A stretch of 5,667 bases of DNA from Desulfuromonadaceae bacterium UBA5613 (GTDB lineage Bacteria; Desulfobacterota; Desulfuromonadia; Desulfuromonadales; UBA2197): positions 1 to 5,667 of the forward strand of contig DIKR01000089.1 of NCBI GenBank assembly GCA_002424625.1, in the 5' to 3' direction. Within the stretch, counting starts at the first letter, position 1. Each line of letters opens with the position of its first letter. A program made the position numbers and the translations under genes. Positions 1-4,477 of the stretch are shown piece after piece. The notes beneath the pieces were generated by a model. It did no database searches. It was not told where the DNA came from and worked only from the letters and a program-made list of their open reading frames with translations.

Positions 1-259
1 CTTCGCGGTCGGGGTCGGTTGCGAGGAGGATTTCGCTGGCGGTGGCCGCTTCGCGCTTGAGAAGTTCGATATGCTTGAGGCTCTCGGGGAGGACGGCATA
101 CAGAGGATTAAAGTCGTGGGCAATATCGACCGACCCCTGCTTGCTCGGCAAGGCACGCACATGGCCGTAAGAAGCGAGGACGCGATACCCGGGGCCAAGG
201 AATTTTTCAATGGTCTTGGCTTTAGCCGGAGACTCAACAATAACGAGAGATTTTGCCAT
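1..259 (-). CDS. topA: DNA topoisomerase I (type IA), N-terminal fragment
   Basis: Type IA topoisomerase that relaxes negatively supercoiled DNA by cutting and resealing one strand; it acts on the chromosome in the cytoplasm. The first 86 codons lie in the window and the gene continues past the left edge. I translated them by hand from the ATG at 259-257. The protein opens MAKSLVIVESPAKAKTI, the hallmark start of the TOPRIM domain with the conserved Glu9, followed by FLGPGYRV, YGHVRALPSK and HDFNPLY. The last visible residues, TDPDRE (81-86), hold the acidic TOPRIM metal-binding motif (Asp82, Asp84, Glu86). Active-site Tyr, toroid arch and any C-terminal zinc ribbons lie outside. GGAAG nine bases upstream of the ATG supports the start. 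It is the fourth gene of the minus-strand group, 71 nt after smg, with a possible attenuating hairpin in the gap. No damage is visible. Identity is very secure from the N-terminal block alone. Confidence 0.95.
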   Translation of the reverse strand, partial: MAKSLVIVESPAKAKTIEKFLGPGYRVLASYGHVRALPSKQGSVDIAHDFNPLYAVLPESLKHIELLKREAATASEILLATDPDRE

Positions 260-268
260 AAGGGGTGG

Positions 269-273
269 CTTCC
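269..273 (-). promoter_or_regulatory. Ribosome binding site of topA
   Basis: On the minus strand GGAAG lies nine bases before the topA ATG (259-257). It is the only purine-rich Shine-Dalgarno-like stretch close to that ATG. The TopA protein motif begins exactly at this ATG. Confidence 0.5.
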
Positions 274-289
274 GGTTGTTAGTGGCGGA

Positions 290-318
290 GAAACAGGAAA
301 GGCCGCACAAAGGCGGCC
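290..318 (-). terminator. GC hairpin with weak T tail between smg and topA
   Basis: Read on the minus strand, a perfect 6-bp all-GC stem (GGCCGC / GCGGCC) closes a 6-nt loop CTTTGT. It is followed by TTTCCTGTTTC. It begins 12 nt after the smg stop codon and ends before topA. Stem and position fit an intrinsic terminator, but the T tract is interrupted, so it would be leaky. Because topA follows in the same direction, partial termination or attenuation is more likely than a full operon end. On the plus strand there is no T run, so it would not work that way round. It could also be only an mRNA-stabilising 3' hairpin. Confidence 0.4.
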
Positions 319-330
319 AGAGAGTTAAAC

Positions 331-798
331 TTAATGAAGAAAGCCGTCCCAGTCATCGTCAAGGATACTGGCAACTTCATTGCCCCACTCGGACTGGGCA
401 TGGGTGGCCAAAGTCTGGGCTGCGACCATCTTGATCTCGTCGAGACCAAGCATATCAGTGGCTTCTGCAGTGGCTAGCTGAATCATCTCTTCGAGGAGGG
501 TTTCGTCAATCAGTCCGAGCAGGCGGAGACGAACAAGGAAACCGCGGGCTTCCAGAGACAGAAGGCGGGATTCCTCAGGAGCAAAGACACGGTAGGTGGG
601 CGCCAAAAAGACTGGGGTCAGCCGTTCGACCGGGTCATGATTGAGACGCTCCATCCACAGAAAAGCGGCATTGATCTCATCAGCGGCAAAACCCGATGCG
701 AGAAGTTCATTGACCAGATCATTCTCGGCCGGAAAATCGAGATCCGAGAGGATATACTGGGCAATGATGGTGACGATAACCAAAACCCGCTCGTTCAA
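331..798 (-). CDS. smg: DUF494 / Smg family protein
   Basis: Small, mostly helical, acidic cytoplasmic protein of the DUF494 (Smg) family, whose molecular function is not established. With the start chosen here it has 155 residues; from memory E. coli Smg has about 157. Family marks are GFAADEINAAFLWMERL (about 34-50), the YRVFAPEE segment followed by an ARGFLVRL stretch in the middle, and an acidic C-terminus ending DGFLH, close to the GMLH end I recall for E. coli Smg. There is no signal peptide, membrane segment or cysteine-rich motif. The start is TTG at 798: AAAGGAG is five bases upstream, and the resulting MNERVLVIV matches the M-x-ERVLxIV opening I recall from Geobacter relatives. An in-frame GTG at 804 overlaps the Shine-Dalgarno and is unlikely. 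It lies 41 nt after dprA and 71 nt before topA, an order seen in many proteobacteria (smf-smg in E. coli). Family assignment is firm; function is unknown. Confidence 0.92.
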   Translation of the reverse strand: MNERVLVIVTIIAQYILSDLDFPAENDLVNELLASGFAADEINAAFLWMERLNHDPVERLTPVFLAPTYRVFAPEESRLLSLEARGFLVRLRLLGLIDETLLEEMIQLATAEATDMLGLDEIKMVAAQTLATHAQSEWGNEVASILDDDWDGFLH

Positions 799-803
799 TG
801 GCA

Positions 804-808
804 CTCCT
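804..808 (-). promoter_or_regulatory. Ribosome binding site that fixes a TTG start for smg
   Basis: On the minus strand AGGAG (within AAAGGAG, 810-804) is followed by the 5-nt spacer TGCCA and then TTG at 798-796. The upstream in-frame GTG (804-802) shares a base with the AGGAG and so has no usable spacing. This favours the rare TTG start and a 155-residue protein. Confidence 0.6.
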
Positions 809-839
809 TTTATACTGATTCCTATTTCATTTTTGAGGC

Positions 840-1934
840 TTATCGGGAAGGACGATACCGGATATAACGCATACCGGGGAGCTGCTCGACCCCTCCTCGG
901 AGCTCTAGGTCGAGTAAAATAGCGGAAAGGGCAAAGGGAGTCAAGGCGGATTTCCCCACTAATTCATCGATATGCAGAGGGACTTCGCCAAGGAGAGCAT
1001 AGACGGTGCGGGCATTTTCCGGCAGCGCGAGATCGAGCTGCGCTTCCTGCTTCTGCACCGGCGCCGAGGGGCAACGCGGCCAAAGGCGTTCGAGGATATC
1101 ATGACTCTCCGTCACCAGAAAGGCGCCGTCCTTGAGGAGGCGATTGACACCGTTACCGACCGGGGAAGCGATAGAAGCAGGGACAGCGAAGACATCGCGT
1201 CCCTGCTCTAAAGCAAAGTCTGCAGTTATCAGCGAGCCACTGCCGAGGGCCGCCTCAACGATCAGTACGCCGCGGCAAAGGCCGCTGATCAAGCGATTAC
1301 GGCCGGGGAAGTTTCCGGCCAGCGGGTCCGCCCCCGGCGGATACTCGGAAACCAGGGTTCCCCCTTCTGCCAGGATTCGCTTGAAAAGACGTTCATTCTC
1401 GGGCGGGTAGATGCGATCAATGCCGCAACCAAGGACCGCAACGGTCGGCCCCTGCCCCGCCAGCGCTCCTTCGTGGGCCGCGGTGTCGATGCCGCGCGCC
1501 AGGCCGCTAACAATACCGATACCACGCGAGGCCAACTCGCGGGCAATCTCTGCAGTCAGATGCCGGCCTGTCGGCGAAGCGTTACGAGAGCCAACGATCG
1601 CCAGGGCTTCGGCGGGCGGTTCGGCGCCGTGCAGATAAAGAAGGGCGGGCGGATCAGGGATATCCCGCAGCAGCAATGGATACGCCTCGTCCCAGTAGCT
1701 GACGAGGCGGGCCTGACTCTGTTCAATTTGCCGGCGGGCAGCGAGAAACTGCGGCGCCGCAGTGGAGGGGATAAGGCCGATATTCCGCAAGCCGGGAATC
1801 CCCTGCCAACCGGCCGGCGCATGCTCGAGGGCGGCACCGGGGGCAGAAAAGTGCTCCAATAAACGGAAGAGCCCCTTACGCCCGAGGCCGGGGGTCAGGT
1901 GCAGGCGAAGCCAATCCTGTTCAGTTTCCGTCAT
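840..1934 (-). CDS. dprA: DNA processing protein DprA (Smf)
   Basis: Cytoplasmic recombination mediator: DprA binds incoming single-stranded DNA, shields it and loads RecA during natural transformation. It is also widespread in bacteria not known to be transformable. The 364-residue product has the full three-part layout. Residues about 5-60 form a helical HhH/SAM-like region (LTPGLGRKGLFRLL). Residues about 75-285 form the Rossmann-like DprA fold, with IVGSRNAS (113-120), VSGLARGID (142-150), VLGCGID (167-173), FPGRNRLISGL (209-219) and GSGSLITA (231-238). Residues about 300-360 look like the C-terminal winged-helix domain. The length is typical and every signature loop is intact, so it should be functional. 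ATG at 1934 has GAGG five bases upstream. It starts 18 nt after the LysM-protein stop, so co-transcription is likely, and smg follows 41 nt later. No com or pil genes are in view, so transformation cannot be inferred from this window. Confidence 0.97.
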   Translation of the reverse strand: MTETEQDWLRLHLTPGLGRKGLFRLLEHFSAPGAALEHAPAGWQGIPGLRNIGLIPSTAAPQFLAARRQIEQSQARLVSYWDEAYPLLLRDIPDPPALLYLHGAEPPAEALAIVGSRNASPTGRHLTAEIARELASRGIGIVSGLARGIDTAAHEGALAGQGPTVAVLGCGIDRIYPPENERLFKRILAEGGTLVSEYPPGADPLAGNFPGRNRLISGLCRGVLIVEAALGSGSLITADFALEQGRDVFAVPASIASPVGNGVNRLLKDGAFLVTESHDILERLWPRCPSAPVQKQEAQLDLALPENARTVYALLGEVPLHIDELVGKSALTPFALSAILLDLELRGGVEQLPGMRYIRYRPSR

Positions 1935-1952
1935 CTCCCCCTCACACCGTAC

Positions 1953-3044
1953 TTAACGTGCCAGCGTTCCGGTTTGGGCGCGAACCAGATCACCGATGAC
2001 GACCGGAGCAAGAGCTTTGAGGATGACCGCGGTGGCGGTCTCCGGATTGGTATCGACGACGAGAGCGTAGCCGATAAGCTCCTCAGGATAAACAATCGCA
2101 GCATCCCGGCTTTTTTTGATCGTCACCAGATCCGTTGCTTTATGCGGCCGGGTCAGGGTCAACAGGTTCCCGGTTTTGAGTCCATGATTCTCGCCGAGAT
2201 CGACAAAGAGGACTTCGTTTGGCCCTTGCAACTCTTTACGCAGCGCCGTCGCGATGACCATTCCGCTCATCTCCGTTGTTGCGCGGCGCAACGCGATCTG
2301 CTGGTGAAGGGCTTTACGGGGAGACAACCAGGCCCCGCGCTCAACCTCCCGGAAGTTTTTACGAATAATCGCCGTGTGGAGATCTTTGCCCAGCGCGGTT
2401 ATTTCGAGGACTCCGAGTTGATCAACCTGAAAACCGAGTCGCTTTTTAGTGACGGGGTGAATGATATCAGCCCGGGATTTGACAATTTGGAGTGAATCGC
2501 CGATCGCGACATTCGTCTCCGCCGGCATGCGGACAAAGACAGTATCGCCATTCCCGGAAAAATGGCGGGCAACGGGGAAGTCAAAGATGGTGCCACCGGC
2601 ACTCTGCTCGCCTTCGCCAATAAAGCTGAGACCAGCGGGAATCACAATCGTCACCACCGGCTCGGCGATAACCGCCGGCGCTGCCGCGGCCGGAGTAATT
2701 TCTGAGATCACAGCTTCCGGGGCAGGGGCGACCTTCTCCTCTTCAACTCCGACCACAACGATCGGACCGGAGTAAATCCGCAACTGCTGGCCGGGAAAGA
2801 TAAAATGAGGATTCTGGATGTCCGGGTTATTCGCCCAGAGATCAGGCCAGTAATAAGGATCCTCAATAAACCTTCTCGAAATCCCCCAGAGAGTATCTCC
2901 TTTTTGCACTTCATAGGTAAGATAGGCCGAACTGTTTTCTGCCGGCACTCCTTCTCCCGCCGGAGCCATCGACGTCTGGGCAAAGAGCGGGGAAGCAAAT
3001 CCGATCAGCAGAGCCATCAGGGGGAGGATTCGTTTGTAGAGCAT
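1953..3044 (-). CDS. Secreted LysM-domain protein with duplicated C-terminal module
   Basis: Predicted exported, probably periplasmic, peptidoglycan-binding protein of 363 residues. Residues 1-22 are a signal peptide: a KR-bearing start, a hydrophobic core LMALLIGF, and a likely signal peptidase I cut after SPLFA, before QTS. There is no lipobox cysteine. Residues about 44-90 form one LysM domain (YEVQKGDTLWGISRRF ... NPHFIFPGQQLRIY) of the type with a WPDLWANNP insert. An Ala/Pro/Val-rich linker follows (about 105-137). The C-terminal half has no catalytic motif that I recognise and seems to carry two related beta-rich modules (about 167-240 and 276-353). The start is ATG at 3044, six bases after AAGGAG; a neighbouring ATG at 3047 and a TTG at 3060-3062 are in frame but badly spaced. 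It heads the group with dprA, smg and topA. The role is inferred as binding or sensing the cell wall; any link with DNA uptake is only positional. Gene symbol unknown. Confidence 0.88.
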   Translation of the reverse strand: MLYKRILPLMALLIGFASPLFAQTSMAPAGEGVPAENSSAYLTYEVQKGDTLWGISRRFIEDPYYWPDLWANNPDIQNPHFIFPGQQLRIYSGPIVVVGVEEEKVAPAPEAVISEITPAAAAPAVIAEPVVTIVIPAGLSFIGEGEQSAGGTIFDFPVARHFSGNGDTVFVRMPAETNVAIGDSLQIVKSRADIIHPVTKKRLGFQVDQLGVLEITALGKDLHTAIIRKNFREVERGAWLSPRKALHQQIALRRATTEMSGMVIATALRKELQGPNEVLFVDLGENHGLKTGNLLTLTRPHKATDLVTIKKSRDAAIVYPEELIGYALVVDTNPETATAVILKALAPVVIGDLVRAQTGTLAR

Positions 3045-3050
3045 CATGAT

Positions 3051-3056
3051 CTCCTT
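3051..3056 (-). promoter_or_regulatory. Ribosome binding site of the LysM-protein gene
   Basis: Minus-strand AAGGAG lies six bases before ATG 3044-3042 and only three before ATG 3047-3045. The TTG at 3062-3060 lies upstream of the AAGGAG itself. This selects ATG 3044, which also puts the basic KR residues directly at the start of the signal peptide. Confidence 0.65.
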
Positions 3057-3074
3057 GCTCAAAATAGAAGCCGT

Positions 3075-3089
3075 TCAGCCGCGGGCTGA
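3075..3089. repeat. Inverted repeat in the leader of the LysM gene
   Basis: TCAGCC and GGCTGA are perfect complements around a 3-nt GCG loop, giving a possible 6-bp hairpin. It lies about 30 nt upstream of the LysM-protein ATG and would be in its mRNA leader if transcription starts near 3095. No T run follows directly on the minus strand, so it is not a standard terminator. It may affect mRNA folding or be an operator, or it may be chance. Confidence 0.4.
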
Positions 3090-3100
3090 CGGACAAAAAA

Positions 3101-3145
3101 GTTATAAATCCAAGAAAAATTAAAGTCTTTTTGGAATCTTGTCAA
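3101..3145 (-). promoter_or_regulatory. Candidate promoter region for LysM-dprA-smg-topA
   Basis: On the minus strand a perfect TTGACA (3145-3140) is followed 15 nt later by TTTAAT (3124-3119), five of six matches to TATAAT but short spacing. A second -10-like box, TATAAC (3106-3101, five of six), has only a weak AAGACT (3129-3124) at 17 nt as -35. Either pair would place a start in the AT-rich stretch 50-75 nt before the gene. Boxes are seen directly; promoter activity and which pair is used are inferred. Confidence 0.38.
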
Positions 3146-3160
3146 GCAGGAAAGCGTTCC
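3138..3160. repeat. Two adjacent short dyads next to the TTGACA box
   Basis: CTTG-T-CAAG (3138-3146) is a perfect 9-nt odd palindrome that includes the minus-strand TTGACA. GGAAAGCGTTCC (3149-3160) is a near-perfect 12-nt palindrome with one mismatched pair. Their place over and just upstream of a candidate -35 would suit regulator binding, but such short dyads also arise by chance. Confidence 0.25.
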
Positions 3161-3240
3161 GGCAAAAGAGAACAGCTGTCAATTTTTTCCCTTTAACGCC
3201 ACATTATGCTATAGGAGTGCCGCTGCAACCTCGCCCCTCA

Positions 3241-3246
3241 AAGGAG
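3241..3246 (+). promoter_or_regulatory. Ribosome binding site of the U32-family gene
   Basis: AAGGAG is followed by AAAC and then two ATGs in tandem. The second ATG (3254) has 7-nt spacing and the first (3251) only 4 nt, so the second is slightly favoured. The proteins differ by one Met. Confidence 0.65.
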
Positions 3247-3253
3247 AAACATG

Positions 3254-4477
3254 ATGAAAAAACCGGAACTCCTCGCCCCGGCCGGCGACCCGGAAAAACT
3301 GGCCGCCGCCCTGCGCTTTGGCGCTGATGCCGTCTATCTGGGCGGTCAGAACTTCGGTTTGCGGGCGGCCGCCGGGAACTTCGATTCTACCGCCCTCGGC
3401 GCGGCCGTGGCCTTGACGCACAGTTACGGGAAGCAACTCTATCTGACTCTCAATGCCTACGCCCGCCCGGCTGAGTTTCCCGATCTTGCCGCCTGGCTCG
3501 AAGAGTTGCGTCCAAGCAGCATTGACGCCTACATCGTTGCCGATCCCGGCGTTCTCGCCCTGGTGCGTCAGATCGATCCGCAACGCCCCCTGCACCTCTC
3601 GACCCAGGCCAATACCACCAATGCCACCGCCGCCAATCTGTGGCAGGGGCACGGCGTCACCCGCGTCAACCTCGCCCGCGAACTGACCCTGGCGGAGATC
3701 ACTGCCATTCGCGCCGAGACCACGGTCGGCCTCGAAGTCTTTGTCCACGGCGCCATGTGCATGTCCTACTCCGGGCGCTGCCTGCTCTCCGCTGCTCTCA
3801 ATCAGCGCAGCGCCAATCAGGGGGCCTGCACTCAGCCCTGCCGCTGGAAATACGCCCTGGTCGAAGAGAAGCGTCCCAATGAATTCATGGCAATCGAAGA
3901 AGATGAACGCGGCTCTTATGTCATGAACAGCCGCGATCTTTGTCTCGCCGAACACCTCCCGGCCCTGATCAACGCCGGCATTGACAGCCTGAAGATCGAA
4001 GGACGAATGAAGAGCGTTTATTACGTCGCTGCCGTGACCCGCGTTTACCGCGCCGCTCTCGACGCCTACGCTGCCGATCCGGCCGGGTGGCATTACGATC
4101 CGCTGTGGCGCGACGAACTCGACAAGGTCAGCCATCGCCCCTACGACAGCGGCTTCCTTTTCGGCGGCAGTGATGCGCGGATTCATGCCGGCGATTCCCG
4201 CTATCGGCGCGCCTGCGACTTTGTCGGCAGTGTCGAGGAGGTCCTCGCCGATGGCAGCGGCTGGGTCGGCGCCCGCAACCGTTTCTTTAGCGGCGAGGAA
4301 TTAGAACTACTCGGCCCGCAGATGCGCCAGGATCAATTTGTCGTGCGTGAGGTGATGAACAGCAGCAATGAAGTCGTCAGCACCATTCAACCGAATGCCA
4401 AGGTGCGCATGCCCTTGCCCCAAGGCGCTGCACCGGGCGATCTGCTGCGGCGCAACAAGGAAGAGCTCGTCGATTAA
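3254..4477 (+). CDS. trhP: U32-family protein, probable tRNA U34 hydroxylase TrhP (YegQ-like)
   Basis: Member of the peptidase U32 family. Despite the name, characterised relatives such as TrhP, RlhA and UbiU/UbiV support hydroxylations and carry Fe-S clusters; TrhP makes 5-hydroxyuridine at tRNA position 34 using prephenate. Numbering from the ATG at 3251 (408 residues), the start reads KPELLAPAGDPEKL and continues ADAVYLGG (25-32). Residues 162-180 match the U32 signature E-x-F-x2-G-[SA]-x-C-x4-G-x-C, with Cys170 and Cys177. NQGACTQPCRW (189-199) gives Cys193 and Cys197. MNSRDLCL (225-232) gives Cys231, and SLKIEGRMKS (246-255) follows. The C-terminal part (about 320-400) fits the U32 C-terminal beta domain. 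From memory the cysteine spacing and the RPNEFM...EDERGSYVMNSRDL block resemble E. coli YegQ, hence the symbol, which is tentative. No signal peptide. ATG 3254 is preferred on spacing. It diverges from the LysM gene and overlaps the downstream convergent gene at the stop codon. Confidence 0.9.
   Translation: MKKPELLAPAGDPEKLAAALRFGADAVYLGGQNFGLRAAAGNFDSTALGAAVALTHSYGKQLYLTLNAYARPAEFPDLAAWLEELRPSSIDAYIVADPGVLALVRQIDPQRPLHLSTQANTTNATAANLWQGHGVTRVNLARELTLAEITAIRAETTVGLEVFVHGAMCMSYSGRCLLSAALNQRSANQGACTQPCRWKYALVEEKRPNEFMAIEEDERGSYVMNSRDLCLAEHLPALINAGIDSLKIEGRMKSVYYVAAVTRVYRAALDAYAADPAGWHYDPLWRDELDKVSHRPYDSGFLFGGSDARIHAGDSRYRRACDFVGSVEEVLADGSGWVGARNRFFSGEELELLGPQMRQDQFVVREVMNSSNEVVSTIQPNAKVRMPLPQGAAPGDLLRRNKEELVD

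Larger units (their letters stand above)
3045..3253. other. Divergent intergenic region
   Basis: About 209 bp with no gene lie between the divergent LysM-protein and U32 genes. The region is AT-rich in the middle (about 3097-3132, with several A/T runs), unlike the GC-rich flanks. It should hold the start signals of both genes. For the minus-strand gene there are TTGACA and TATAAC boxes. For the plus-strand gene I find only a weak TATGCT at 3205-3210, without a convincing -35 at 16-18 bp. It also contains short dyads, given separately. No tRNA or riboswitch pattern was recognised. Confidence 0.7.

Noticed and set aside
71..434. Two short plus-strand frames over topA and smg
   Set aside because: They are antisense to topA and smg. 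The TopA N-terminal motif on the minus strand explains this DNA fully.
809..837. TATAAA on the minus strand just before smg, as a possible separate promoter
   Set aside because: It touches the Shine-Dalgarno, so transcription would begin at or inside the gene. No -35-like box lies 16-18 nt upstream.
1899..2495. 198-codon plus-strand frame opposite the LysM gene
   Set aside because: It is antisense to a protein with a clear signal peptide and LysM domain. It has no motif or good ribosome binding site of its own.
3209..4186. Long open frame (325 codons) on the minus strand opposite the U32 gene
   Set aside because: It lies entirely antisense to a well-supported U32 gene. Its Gly/Ala/Val-rich translation has no recognisable domain, and long antisense frames are common in GC-rich coding DNA.
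4413..4425. CCTTG-CCC-CAAGG hairpin near the end of the U32 gene as a terminator
   Set aside because: It is only a 5-bp stem inside the coding region, with no T run after it on either strand.
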